Positions 47,845 to 56,656 of a DNA stretch of 64,000 nt are shown one piece after another. The position numbers and the translations under genes are program-made. The stretch covers positions 31,230 to 95,229 of the forward strand of contig CANLZY010000023.1 in the NCBI GenBank assembly GCA_947495685.1, in the 5' to 3' direction. The notes below the pieces were generated by a model, which saw only the letters and a program-made list of their open reading frames with translations, was not told where the DNA came from and ran no database searches. Source of the stretch: an uncultured Tropicimonas sp. (lineage in GTDB: Bacteria > Pseudomonadota > Alphaproteobacteria > Rhodobacterales > Rhodobacteraceae). Numbering within the stretch: position 1 is the stretch's first letter; each line of letters starts with the position of its first letter.

Positions 47845-48237
47845 TCAATCGGGGGTGTCGGGGTCGAAACCTGGGGACAGCAGCAGGTCGAGCATCGGCG
47901 AGATGTCCTCGATGGTTTCGGCAACGATGTGCACGACATCCTGCTCTCGCTGAAGCCGACCTGTGACCCGCAACAACCGACCGGCAATCACGGCCCGGCG
48001 AAAGGTCTCGTAGGTCTTGGCCCAGACCACGATGTTGCAGGTTCCGGTCTCGTCCTCGAGGGTCAGGAAAATGACGCCTTTGGCTGTGCCGGGACGCTGT
48101 CGGACCAGCACCAGCCCGGCCACGACAACGCGCGCGCCGGCCGGCGGCAGGTCAAGTTGCCGTGCGGTAAGGCAGGCAGGTGGCCGTGGCCAGGTGCCAG
48201 GACGCGGCGATGGAACAAGGGGACGGAAGAGGCTCAT
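47845..48237 (-). CDS. Stand-alone OB-fold piece of error-prone DNA polymerase DnaE2, behind an SOS box
   Basis: 130 residues from the ATG at 48237. From about residue 35 the sequence follows the C-terminal OB-fold of DnaE2: [53 protein letters not shown]. The rest of DnaE2 (about 900 residues of polymerase) is absent, and the usual DnaE2 end with SRDFH is missing. The first 30 residues ([18 protein letters not shown]) do not belong to DnaE2. An SOS box and a promoter lie immediately upstream, so the message would be nearly leaderless. It may be a deletion remnant of an imuA-imuB-dnaE2 cassette or a small SOS protein. Confidence 0.7.
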   Translation of the reverse strand: MSLFRPLVPSPRPGTWPRPPACLTARQLDLPPAGARVVVAGLVLVRQRPGTAKGVIFLTLEDETGTCNIVVWAKTYETFRRAVIAGRLLRVTGRLQREQDVVHIVAETIEDISPMLDLLLSPGFDPDTPD

Positions 48238-48239
48238 TG

Positions 48240-48683
<444 letters not shown>

Positions 48684-48686
48684 CCG

Positions 48687-49448
48687 ATGCTGAGGGGCGC
48701 CATGGCGCTGGCAGCGACCAGTGTGCTGGGCTGCGGCGTTGCCACGGGCGCGATTGCCGCAGACTGTGAACCGATGATCGCCGAAGCCGAGTATTCGGGG
48801 CCGACCAGCCGCTATCCGCACGGCGTGCTGGGGGACGATATCGAATGGACGGTCTTGAGTGTCGGCTTGTCCAATGGGGGCAACTGCCCGTCGGCATCGA
48901 CCACGACGGCCCGAAGACTGCCGTCGACCTTGGTGTTCGAGGATGTGGCGCCGCGTGTGGTCGACCTGGATGGTGATGGGCGCCCGGAGGTGCTGGTGGT
49001 GGAAAGCGACCAGGACAAGGGCGCACGTCTTGCCATCTGGGGCATGACACCGGAGGGCCTGGACCGGCTGGCGGCCACGCCTTTCATCGGGACCCGGTTT
49101 CGCTGGCTCGCGCCAGTCGGAGCTGCCGATCTGGACGGCGACGGGCGGATCGAGATCGCCTATGTAGACCGGCCCCACCTGGCAAAGACACTGCGACTCT
49201 GGCGCTACACCGCCGGCCGGATGACGGAAGTGGCGTCTGTCCGGGGCCTGTCCAACCACCGGATCGGCGAGACAGCGATTTCGGGCGGGATTCGGGAGTG
49301 CGGTGGCGACCCGGAAATCATCACCGCGTCAGCCGACTGGGCGTCGATCATGGCGACGCGCTTTCACGATGGCCGATTGGAGCCTCGCCGCATTGGCCCG
49401 CATCTGGGGTCAACCTCCTTTGACGATGCGATGGCCTGCCGAGACTAG
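48687..49448 (+). CDS. Exported VCBS/FG-GAP-like repeat protein, function unknown
   Basis: 253 residues. A signal peptide ends near GAIAAD (about residue 25), followed by at least two calcium-binding FG-GAP-like loops: VVDLDGDGRPEVLVVES and AADLDGDGRIEIAYVD. Repeats of this type form small beta-propellers. It is probably periplasmic. The mature part has a few cysteines that could form disulfides. No partner is evident beyond the ferredoxin gene just upstream. Confidence 0.8.
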   Translation: MLRGAMALAATSVLGCGVATGAIAADCEPMIAEAEYSGPTSRYPHGVLGDDIEWTVLSVGLSNGGNCPSASTTTARRLPSTLVFEDVAPRVVDLDGDGRPEVLVVESDQDKGARLAIWGMTPEGLDRLAATPFIGTRFRWLAPVGAADLDGDGRIEIAYVDRPHLAKTLRLWRYTAGRMTEVASVRGLSNHRIGETAISGGIRECGGDPEIITASADWASIMATRFHDGRLEPRRIGPHLGSTSFDDAMACRD

Positions 49449-49774
49449 AGGGCGCTCCCGCCCGTCGCGGCAGGCATCACAGATGCCACCCCTCCCGTTG
49501 GGCCACGCGCCCTTCGGGCGAAGACCCGCGCGTTTGTCGTGGGTGGGACCCATTCACGAGGGAACGTCGCTGGTCTACCCGGGTCCCGGCGTTTCATCAC
49601 GTCACAGGGCCGACCCAAGCAGAACGGCCGGTGTCCTTGAACGATCCGGGACGACGTCAGGATCGTCCGCTCATCCCAAAAAGGCGCCATGGGCCAGCCT
49701 CTGCCGATGTCAGCCGAGGGATAGGGCGCAGCAACATGAAATCGTGCCGCTGCGCCGTCCACTCCCGGTGCGTT
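49449..49774. repeat. GC-rich intergenic region with REP-like element (copy A)
   Basis: About 49450-49505 reads GCGCTCCCGCCCGTCG, a small hairpin (GGCATCACAGATGCC), then CCTCCCGTTGGGC. The same frame with another hairpin occurs at about 59509-59560. The remaining 260 bp show no gene. Confidence 0.5.
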
Positions 49775-50569
49775 CTAACGACGACGGCGTTCGGGGCGCT
49801 TCTTTGGCGTGAGCGTGGGGGTGAACTCCTTGTCGAGCCCCAACTGATCGCGCAACACGCGGCCCTTGATCTCCTCGACCTCGCCCGGCTTCAGATCGCC
49901 GAGCCGGAACGGTCCGTAGCTGACCCGGATCAGGCGGTTGACCGTCAGCCCGACGGCCTCCATCGCCCGGCGAATTTCCCGGTTGCGGCCCTCGCGCAGC
50001 GATACGGTCGCCCAGGCATTGGCACCTTGCACACGATCAAGCGTCACGTCCATCGGTTGGAACCGCTCGCCGTCAATCACCATGCCCTTGCGCAATGGCG
50101 CGAAGGTGGTTTCGTCGGGGGCTCCCTTCAGGCGCACCCGGTATTTTCGCACCCACCCGGTGGATGGCAGTTCCAGTCGACGTTTGATGCCACCGTCATT
50201 GGTCAGCAGCAGAAGGCCCTCGGAGGTCAGGTCGAGCCGTCCGATCGACATCACGCGAGGCATGTCCTCTGGCAGCGCGTCAAAGACGGTCTCGCGCCCT
50301 TTTTCGTCCTTGGCGGTTGTGACCAGGCCAACGGGCTTGTGATAGAGCCACAGGCGCGGCGGCTCCGGCGCGGCAACGGGTTTTCCATCGACGAGAATCC
50401 TGTCGGACTGGGTCACGTTCAGCGCCGGGCTGGAGATGACCTTTCCGTTGACCGCCACGCGGCCGGATGTGATCAGCTTTTCGGCTTCGCGGCGGGAGGC
50501 GACGCCTGCACGGGCGAGGACCTTGGCGATACGATCGCCGTCTCTGGGAGGATTTGCGGGGTGTGTCAT
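49775..50569 (-). CDS. Pseudouridine synthase, RsuA/RluB family
   Basis: 264 residues from the ATG at 50569. An N-terminal S4 RNA-binding domain (about 13-60, RIAKVLARAGVASRREAEKL) is followed by the synthase with catalytic D113 in IGRLDLTSEGLLLLTND and the late REGRNREIRRAMEAVGL. It isomerises uridine in ribosomal RNA; RluB-like (23S) is more likely than RsuA, but the sequence does not settle this. It is divergent from tadA. Confidence 0.92.
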   Translation of the reverse strand: MTHPANPPRDGDRIAKVLARAGVASRREAEKLITSGRVAVNGKVISSPALNVTQSDRILVDGKPVAAPEPPRLWLYHKPVGLVTTAKDEKGRETVFDALPEDMPRVMSIGRLDLTSEGLLLLTNDGGIKRRLELPSTGWVRKYRVRLKGAPDETTFAPLRKGMVIDGERFQPMDVTLDRVQGANAWATVSLREGRNREIRRAMEAVGLTVNRLIRVSYGPFRLGDLKPGEVEEIKGRVLRDQLGLDKEFTPTLTPKKRPERRRR

Positions 50570-50631
50570 GCCCCCGGATACGCTGTCACAGCGGGCTGGA
50601 CAAGTCCGCGCGGACGCGGCAGTCACGACGG

Positions 50632-51084
50632 ATGAGCCCATTCAGCAGCCATATGCAGACCGCACTGGACGAAGCGCGCGCTGCCGCCTTGCGCGGGGAG
50701 GTCCCGGTGGGCGCAGTTGTGATCGACCCGACCGGGCAGGTCGTGGCGCGGGCAGGGAACCGCACCCGCGAGTTGTGCGACCCCTCGGCCCACGCCGAGG
50801 TCCTGGCGATCCGGGCGGCCTGCGCGGCGGCAGGGTCCGAACGGCTGCCGGGATATGCAATCTACGTCACGCTGGAACCCTGCCCGGCCTGCGCCATGGT
50901 TATTTCCGCGGCACGGATCGCGCGGCTCTACTATGGTGCGGCGGACCCGAAGTCAGGCGGTATTGCGCAGGGCCCGCGGATATACACGCACGCGCAGGCC
51001 CACCATATCCCCGAGGTCTATGACGGCATCGGCGCACAGGAAGCCGAGCGGTTGCTGAAGGACTTCTTCGCCGCCCGGCGTTGA
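50632..51084 (+). CDS. tadA: tRNA-specific adenosine deaminase
   Basis: 150 residues from the ATG at 50632; an ATG at 50653 is a less likely start. Zinc and catalytic residues H54 and E56 (AHAEVLA) and C84 and C87 (LEPCPACAM) are present. It makes inosine-34 in tRNA-Arg(ACG). It lies 62 bp from the divergent pseudouridine synthase gene, a frequent pairing in related genomes. Confidence 0.95.
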   Translation: MSPFSSHMQTALDEARAAALRGEVPVGAVVIDPTGQVVARAGNRTRELCDPSAHAEVLAIRAACAAAGSERLPGYAIYVTLEPCPACAMVISAARIARLYYGAADPKSGGIAQGPRIYTHAQAHHIPEVYDGIGAQEAERLLKDFFAARR

Positions 51085-51087
51085 GCG

Positions 51088-51780
51088 TCAGATTTCGACC
51101 GTCTCCAGCACTTTTGGCGTCCTGACGTCCACACCGGGAAGCGCATCGACCAAGGGTTGGGCCGATTGTGCGAGGATCGGGAAGGTGCCGTAGTGGCAGG
51201 GTATGACCGTCTTGAAGTCGAAGAATTTCCGGGCCGCATAGGCCGCGCGCGGGATGTCCATGGTGTAATGCCCGCCGCAACACAGGATGCCGATGTCCGG
51301 GGCGTGCAGGTCGGCAAAGAGCGCCATGTCGGCCATGACGTCGGTGTCGCCGGTCACATAGATCGTGTGGCCCTCGCCCGCGATCATGAAACCGGCCTCC
51401 GAGCCGGCGCATTCCGGCGCGCCGCCGGCAAAATCGATGCTCGACGAATGCACCGCGTTGACCATCGTGACCCGAACCTCGCCAAGCGCGATTGTGCCGC
51501 CCTTGCCGAACCCGATGGCCTTTATGCCATCCGCCGTGAGCCGGGTCGCCAGTTCGTGGATGCCGCAGACCGGAATGCCTAGCTCCTGCGAGAGCGCCGC
51601 TGCTTCGCTGGCGTGGTCGCCGTGACCGTGGGTCAGCAAGATATGTGTCGCCCCCGAGACCGCCTCGGCGCGACGGTCATCGGGAAAGGACGGGTTGCCC
51701 GCCAACCAGGGGTCGATCAGCAGGATCTGATCTGCGATCTCGATGCGGAAGCTGGAATGGCCAAGCCAGGTGATCTTCAT
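51088..51780 (-). CDS. UPF0173 metallo-hydrolase (beta-lactamase fold)
   Basis: 230 residues. It begins MKITWLGHSSFRIE and has the metal-binding THGHGDH (50-56) with H51, H53, D55 and H56, and later VTGDTDVM and GGHYTMD. The family is widespread; its substrate is unknown. The gene is convergent with tadA (3 bp between stops) and divergent from the ceramidase-like gene. Confidence 0.9.
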   Translation of the reverse strand: MKITWLGHSSFRIEIADQILLIDPWLAGNPSFPDDRRAEAVSGATHILLTHGHGDHASEAAALSQELGIPVCGIHELATRLTADGIKAIGFGKGGTIALGEVRVTMVNAVHSSSIDFAGGAPECAGSEAGFMIAGEGHTIYVTGDTDVMADMALFADLHAPDIGILCCGGHYTMDIPRAAYAARKFFDFKTVIPCHYGTFPILAQSAQPLVDALPGVDVRTPKVLETVEI

Positions 51781-51841
51781 TTGTTTCCTCCTCCGAAACG
51801 TTTATGTGGCGATGCGGGAAGCCTACTCCGGAGGTCGCCAA

Positions 51842-52534
51842 ATGGAAGGCCTGTTGCAGCAGATCGACGGCTATTGCGAACGAACCGACGCAAGCTACTG
51901 GTCCGAGCCGGTCAATGCAGTGACCAATCTGGCGTTCCTGTTGGCGGCCTGGGTGATGTGGCGGCGGGTGCGCGGGGCAGGGTTGCCGCTGGCCACGGCG
52001 ATGGTCGTCACGCTGGCGGCCATCGGTGTCGGGTCCTACCTGTTTCACACCCACGCGACGGTCTGGGGCGCCATTGCCGATACCGCGCCGATCGCGGGAT
52101 TCATCCTGCTGTACCTGTTCGCGGCAAACCGGGATTTCTGGCAGCTGCCGTTGCGTTGGGCGCTGATCGCAACGGCGGGGTTCGTTCCGTTTGTGGCAGT
52201 GACATTGCCGGCCTTTCAGGCGCTGCCCTTCTTCGAGATTTCGGCGGCATATTGGCCGGTTGCCCTGCTGATCGGGCTATATTCCCTTGGGCTTCGCTCC
52301 AGGGCCCCGGCAACCGCTTGGGGGTTGGGGCTCGGGGCCGGGCTGTTGTGCCTGTCGCTGGTGCTGCGGTCTGTCGATGATGCTGTCTGTGGCGCGATTC
52401 CGCTTGGCACCCACTTCATGTGGCATCTGCTGAACGGATTGATGCTGGGGTGGATGATCGAGGTCTATCGGCGGCACATGACGGGTGAACGGATTGTCGA
52501 TCCGATTTCCGTTTCCGACGGCGGGAGGCTCTGA
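51842..52534 (+). CDS. Ceramidase-family multi-pass membrane protein
   Basis: 230 residues from the ATG at 51842, behind GGAGG; an in-frame ATG at 51809 is possible. Seven hydrophobic helices. Conserved family motifs: YCERTDASYWSEPVNAVTN near the N-terminus, GSYLFHTHATVWGAIADTAPI in the middle and GTHFMWHLLNGLMLGWMI near the C-terminus, giving the His and Asp zinc ligands of the CREST superfamily. It may cleave ceramide-like or related lipids, or act as a membrane-bound hydrolase of unknown substrate. Confidence 0.85.
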   Translation: MEGLLQQIDGYCERTDASYWSEPVNAVTNLAFLLAAWVMWRRVRGAGLPLATAMVVTLAAIGVGSYLFHTHATVWGAIADTAPIAGFILLYLFAANRDFWQLPLRWALIATAGFVPFVAVTLPAFQALPFFEISAAYWPVALLIGLYSLGLRSRAPATAWGLGLGAGLLCLSLVLRSVDDAVCGAIPLGTHFMWHLLNGLMLGWMIEVYRRHMTGERIVDPISVSDGGRL

Positions 52535-52721
52535 CGGCGGGGCCGGGGCAGGGCGCCAGACAGGTGCCGTACGACCCGAGGCCGATGTCGCGGATTCGGT
52601 CGTTTGGCATATCGGCAATCAGCGCGCGCCTCGTCGCGCCACGGGGGGTGTTCGTTGGCGGGTGCTTTGTGGCCTGATAGCGGATAACAGATAGGCTTCG
52701 ACGCCCAGAAGGAAGTTCCAG

Positions 52722-54113
52722 ATGTCCGGCCCCAAAGCTGCCTTCCTGCAAGGAAACCTGTTCCGCCACATCTCGGTGATGGCGTTGACGTCGTCAGTCG
52801 GGCTGATGTCGGTCTTCCTCGTGGATTTCGTCGATATGATCTTCATTTCGATGCTGGGAAAGGCAGAGCTTGCCGCCGCCGTCGGGTATGCGGGCGCCAT
52901 CCTGTTCTTTACCTCGTCCTTTGGTATCGGAATGGCCATTGCCGCAGGCGCGCTTGTGGCGCGGGCATTGGGCGAGGGCCACCGAGACCTGGCGCGCACC
53001 CGGGCCACGACCGCGCTGGTGTGGGGCGTCGCGGTCGGGGCGCTGTTCGCATTGGCTGTCTGGTTGAACGTGCGTCCGCTGGCGGCGCTGATGGGGGCCA
53101 CGGGCGAGACGCTGGACCTGTCCGTGCACTACCTGCGCATCATTATCCCCAGTCTGCCGATGTTGCTGGTGGGGATGGTCGGCGGGGCGATCCTGCGGGC
53201 GCATGGCGATGCGCGACGCTCGATGATGGCGACGATCTGGGGGGCACTGGTCAATGCCGTGCTGGACCCGATCCTGATATTCGGGCTCGACATGGACCTG
53301 ACAGGGGCGGCGATTGCGAGTGTCTGCGCACGCATCGTGATCGGGGCCGCGGCGCTCTATCCGATCTTTCGCTACCACGGAGGGCTGGGGCGGCCGACGC
53401 GGCGGCAAATGGTGGCGGCGTTTGTGCCACTCGTTGCCATTGCCGGCCCTGCGATCCTGACCCAGTTGGCAACGCCGATCGGCCAGGCCTATGTCACCCG
53501 TGCCATGGCGGCGCATGGAGAGGCGGCCGTGGCCGGGATGGCGATCGTGGCGCGCCTGTCGCCCGTGGCCTTTGCGATCATCTTTGCGCTGTCGGGGGCG
53601 ATTGGCCCGATTATCGGGCAGAACTTTGGTGCGCGGCGGTATGACCGTGTGCGACGGGCCTATTACGACGGATTGCTGTTCACCGCTGCTGTGGTGGTTG
53701 CGGTTTCCCTGCTGTTGTTCGGGCTGCGCGGGCCGCTGATCGCGCTGTTTGATGCCGATGGCGTCACCCGCGACCTGATACTGCTGTTCTGTGGCCCGCT
53801 CGCGTTGATGTTCTTTTTCAACGGCGTGATCTTTGTCAGCAACGCGGCGTTCAACAACATGGGGCGTCCGCTCTACTCGACCCTGATCAACTGGGGGCGG
53901 AACACGCTGGGAACGGTGCCCTTCGTGATGGCGGGCGCGGCAACCTGGGGGGCAACCGGGGTGCTGATCGGGCAGGCGTTTGGCGGCATTGTCTTTGCCG
54001 CCGTTGCGGCCTGGCTGGCCTATCGCCTGATCGACCGTCACGAACCGGCTGGTCCGGCCGATCCCTTTGCCCGGCAGGCGCGGCAGCTAAGCCTGATGCA
54101 CCTGCGCAGGTAG
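52722..54113 (+). CDS. MATE-family efflux transporter
   Basis: 463 residues with 12 hydrophobic helices in two MatE halves: VDFVDMIFISMLGKAELAA near the N-terminus and SGAIGPIIGQNFGARRYDRV at the start of the second half. It exports drugs or metabolites against cation flow. AAGGAAG precedes the ATG. Its end overlaps the convergent gamma-glutamylcyclotransferase gene by 27 bp. Confidence 0.93.
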   Translation: MSGPKAAFLQGNLFRHISVMALTSSVGLMSVFLVDFVDMIFISMLGKAELAAAVGYAGAILFFTSSFGIGMAIAAGALVARALGEGHRDLARTRATTALVWGVAVGALFALAVWLNVRPLAALMGATGETLDLSVHYLRIIIPSLPMLLVGMVGGAILRAHGDARRSMMATIWGALVNAVLDPILIFGLDMDLTGAAIASVCARIVIGAAALYPIFRYHGGLGRPTRRQMVAAFVPLVAIAGPAILTQLATPIGQAYVTRAMAAHGEAAVAGMAIVARLSPVAFAIIFALSGAIGPIIGQNFGARRYDRVRRAYYDGLLFTAAVVVAVSLLLFGLRGPLIALFDADGVTRDLILLFCGPLALMFFFNGVIFVSNAAFNNMGRPLYSTLINWGRNTLGTVPFVMAGAATWGATGVLIGQAFGGIVFAAVAAWLAYRLIDRHEPAGPADPFARQARQLSLMHLRR

Positions 54114-54647
54114 GGCGCTCAGGTGCGCATCGACAAAGCCGGTCTGCCATGCCGACAGGCGTTGGTGGCGGGCATAGCGTGGTGCGTGCCGATCATTCAG
54201 AATGGGCACTCCCCAGCCAGCGGTTGTTGCAAAGAACCGCTCTGCACCGGCCTCGCCGAAGATATCGAGATACCCCTGCACGACGACGTCGATATAGCTC
54301 AGCAACACCGGGTGGGTCACATCCGGCGCGGCGGCGTGGCTGGCGGGCACGGCATAGACCTGCGCCTCGGTGTCACTGCCACATCGATGCAGCCGCGAGC
54401 GGATCGGGTGCCGGTCATAGGCGCGCTCGCGTTCGTCCAGTGCCGCCCAGTCGGCGCCCGGCACCTCGGCCACAAGGCCGTCGATTGCGGCCTCGGCCGG
54501 TTCGACCGACAGGTAGGCGACCGGGCGCAGATGCGTGTGCACCCAGACCCGCCGCCAGCCATCGAGTGTGGCAGGCCGCGTCTGCGCAAATGCATGCGTC
54601 GCGCGATTGACGAGCGAACCGTAGCCAAAGAACTGCCGATCTTTCAT
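54087..54647 (-). CDS. Gamma-glutamylcyclotransferase-family protein
   Basis: 186 residues from the ATG at 54647 behind GAAGGGG. It starts with the family signature FFGYGSLVN (6-14), which forms the substrate-binding loop, and has a likely catalytic Glu in LDERERAYDR (about 71-80). Members cleave gamma-glutamyl dipeptides to 5-oxoproline or act in glutathione turnover. It is divergent from the glycine riboswitch and gcv operon. Confidence 0.88.
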   Translation of the reverse strand: MKDRQFFGYGSLVNRATHAFAQTRPATLDGWRRVWVHTHLRPVAYLSVEPAEAAIDGLVAEVPGADWAALDERERAYDRHPIRSRLHRCGSDTEAQVYAVPASHAAAPDVTHPVLLSYIDVVVQGYLDIFGEAGAERFFATTAGWGVPILNDRHAPRYARHQRLSAWQTGFVDAHLSALPAQVHQA

Positions 54648-54739
54648 GCATTTCCCCTTCGCCGACCGTTTCGCCCCGGGTGGGCGCAAAGGCAAGGCTT
54701 GCCGGATCGGATTCCATTCGATATTCGGGAAATGACCCC

Positions 54740-54897
54740 GCGTCGGGAGAAGCCGGTCTTCGAGACCGGTGCCGAAGGAGCAACCGCCCCGGTAAACTCT
54801 CAGGCAAACGGACCGCACGGGGAAGACACTCTGGAGAGAGGGGCGAAAGCCTCCGCCGAAGGGATAACGATCTCAGGCGAAAGGACAGAGGGGGCAT
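54740..54897 (+). ncRNA. Tandem glycine riboswitch
   Basis: Two glycine aptamers in a row. The first runs about 54740-54821 with GTCGGGAGAAG, GCCGAAGGAGCAACCGCCCC and CTCTCAGGCAAACGGACCG. The second runs about 54822-54897 with CACTCTGGAGAGAGGG, GCCGAAGGGATAACG and ATCTCAGGCGAAAGGACAGA. It stands 82 bp before gcvT, as expected for glycine-activated control of glycine cleavage. Confidence 0.93.
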
Positions 54898-54978
54898 CGC
54901 AGGAACCGCATCAGCGGTGACGATTCGGTGCCGGATGGATATCCCTGACGGCCAAGGTGGAGACGGAAGGGAAAGCCC

Positions 54979-56100
54979 GTGGCTGATCTGAAAACGACCC
55001 CGCTGCATGCGTTGCACAGGGAACTGGGTGCAAAGATGGTGCCCTTCGCGGGCTACGAGATGCCCGTGCAATACCCCATGGGCGTGATGAAGGAGCACCT
55101 TCATACCCGCGCCGCAGCCGGCCTGTTCGATGTCAGTCACATGGGGCAGGTGATGCTGGAGAGCGAAAACGCCGCCCTGGACCTGGAGCGGCTGGTGCCG
55201 CAGTCGCTGGTCGGGCTGAAGGATCGCCGGCAGCGGTACGCCTTTTTCACCAACGAATCCGGCGGGATCATGGACGACCTGATGGTGGCGCGCGCCCGTG
55301 ACGGCCACCTGTTCGTGGTGGTCAACGCCGCCTGCAAGGACGCAGACATCGCCCACATGAAGGCCGGACTGCAGAACAGCGATGTCGTGGTGATCACCGA
55401 CCGGGCGTTGCTGGCGCTGCAGGGGCCGCTGGCCGAGGTCGCATTGAACCGGATCATCCCGGTGGCCGAGATGGCCTTCATGGATATCGCAACCTTCCCC
55501 AGCGACTATGGCAATCTCTGGGTGTCACGGTCCGGCTATTCGGGCGAGGATGGTTTCGAGATTTCCGTGCAGGCGGATCGGGCCGAGGCCTTTGCCCGAG
55601 CGCTGCTGGCGATGGAGGAGGTCGAGCCGGTCGGTCTTGGCGCGCGGGATTCTCTGCGCCTTGAGGCCGGGCTCTGCCTGTATGGCAATGATCTGGACGA
55701 GACGACCGACCCGGTTCAGGCAAACCTGACCTGGGCGATCCAGAAGGCCCGCAAGCCCGGCGGCGAGCGCGCCGGTGGCTATCCGGGCGAGCATGTGATT
55801 TCGGCCAAGCTGGCAAACGCACCGGATCCCGAGGATCGCCGTCGCGTCGGCATCCACCCCGAGGGCCGGGCGCCGATGCGCGATGGCGTCGTTCTGTACG
55901 AGGCCGAGGACGCCGCCGACCCGGTCGGCATCGTCACCTCGGGCGCCTTTGGCCCCACGGTGGGTCACCCGATCTCGATGGGATACCTGCCGCAGCGGCT
56001 GTCGACCACCGGCACACGCATCTGGGGCGATGTGCGCGGCAAACGGATGCCGGCACGCGTTACCGACCTTCCCTTCCGTCCTTCTACCTACAAGCGCTGA
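54979..56100 (+). CDS. gcvT: Glycine cleavage system T protein (aminomethyltransferase)
   Basis: 373 residues from a GTG start with GGAAGGGAAA upstream. Family features: KMVPFAGYEMPVQYP near the start, FDVSHMGQV, SRSGYSGEDGFEIS and RDSLRLEAGLCLYGNDL. It transfers the methylene group of lipoyl-bound aminomethyl to tetrahydrofolate and releases ammonia. First gene of gcvT-gcvH-gcvP under the riboswitch. Confidence 0.96.
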   Translation: MADLKTTPLHALHRELGAKMVPFAGYEMPVQYPMGVMKEHLHTRAAAGLFDVSHMGQVMLESENAALDLERLVPQSLVGLKDRRQRYAFFTNESGGIMDDLMVARARDGHLFVVVNAACKDADIAHMKAGLQNSDVVVITDRALLALQGPLAEVALNRIIPVAEMAFMDIATFPSDYGNLWVSRSGYSGEDGFEISVQADRAEAFARALLAMEEVEPVGLGARDSLRLEAGLCLYGNDLDETTDPVQANLTWAIQKARKPGGERAGGYPGEHVISAKLANAPDPEDRRRVGIHPEGRAPMRDGVVLYEAEDAADPVGIVTSGAFGPTVGHPISMGYLPQRLSTTGTRIWGDVRGKRMPARVTDLPFRPSTYKR

Positions 56101-56111
56101 GGAGCCGACCC

Positions 56112-56471
56112 ATGAAGTACACCGAAGACCACGAATGGCTGAGCCTTGACGGCGACATTGTCACCGTCGGCATCACCGATCACGCCCAGGAGCAGTTGGG
56201 GGACATCGTCTTTGTAGAATTGCCCGAAGTCGGCACCCTGATTTCCAAGGACGACGAGGTGGTGGTGATCGAATCCGTCAAGGCGGCCTCCGATATTGCG
56301 GCGCCGATCGATGGCGAGATCGTCGAGGTCAACGAGTCACTCACGACCAGCCCATCCAAGGTCAACGACGATGCCGAGGGCGAGGCGTGGTTCTTCAAGG
56401 TCAAGATCGACGACACCAGCCAGCTTGACCAGTACATGAGCGAAGATGACTACAAGGACCTGATCGCGTAA
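56112..56471 (+). CDS. gcvH: Glycine cleavage system H protein
   Basis: 119 residues. It begins [14 protein letters not shown] and has the lipoyl-lysine K57 in [12 protein letters not shown]. It carries the aminomethyl group between the P and T proteins. It starts 11 bp after gcvT, with GGAG between. Confidence 0.97.
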   Translation: MKYTEDHEWLSLDGDIVTVGITDHAQEQLGDIVFVELPEVGTLISKDDEVVVIESVKAASDIAAPIDGEIVEVNESLTTSPSKVNDDAEGEAWFFKVKIDDTSQLDQYMSEDDYKDLIA

Positions 56472-56656
56472 CGCGACGGGTTGTCGGCAGGACAGGGCGC
56501 GTTGATCCGTTCGGGATCGCCGGGGGGGCTCCCCTGGCAGCGCCTGCCCTGCCATCAGGGGGCGGGCCTTTGCCGCCCCAATTCGGGCCACGCGCAGGCA
56601 ATTGCCTGCGCAACAGGCTCGTTCTGCCGCCTTTTCGATCGCCAGGGAGACTGACC

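Noticed and set aside
52535..52721. Minus-strand frame with a DUF1127-like RIRDIGL motif
   Set aside because: Too short a match, no ribosome site, and it crosses into flanking coding sequence.
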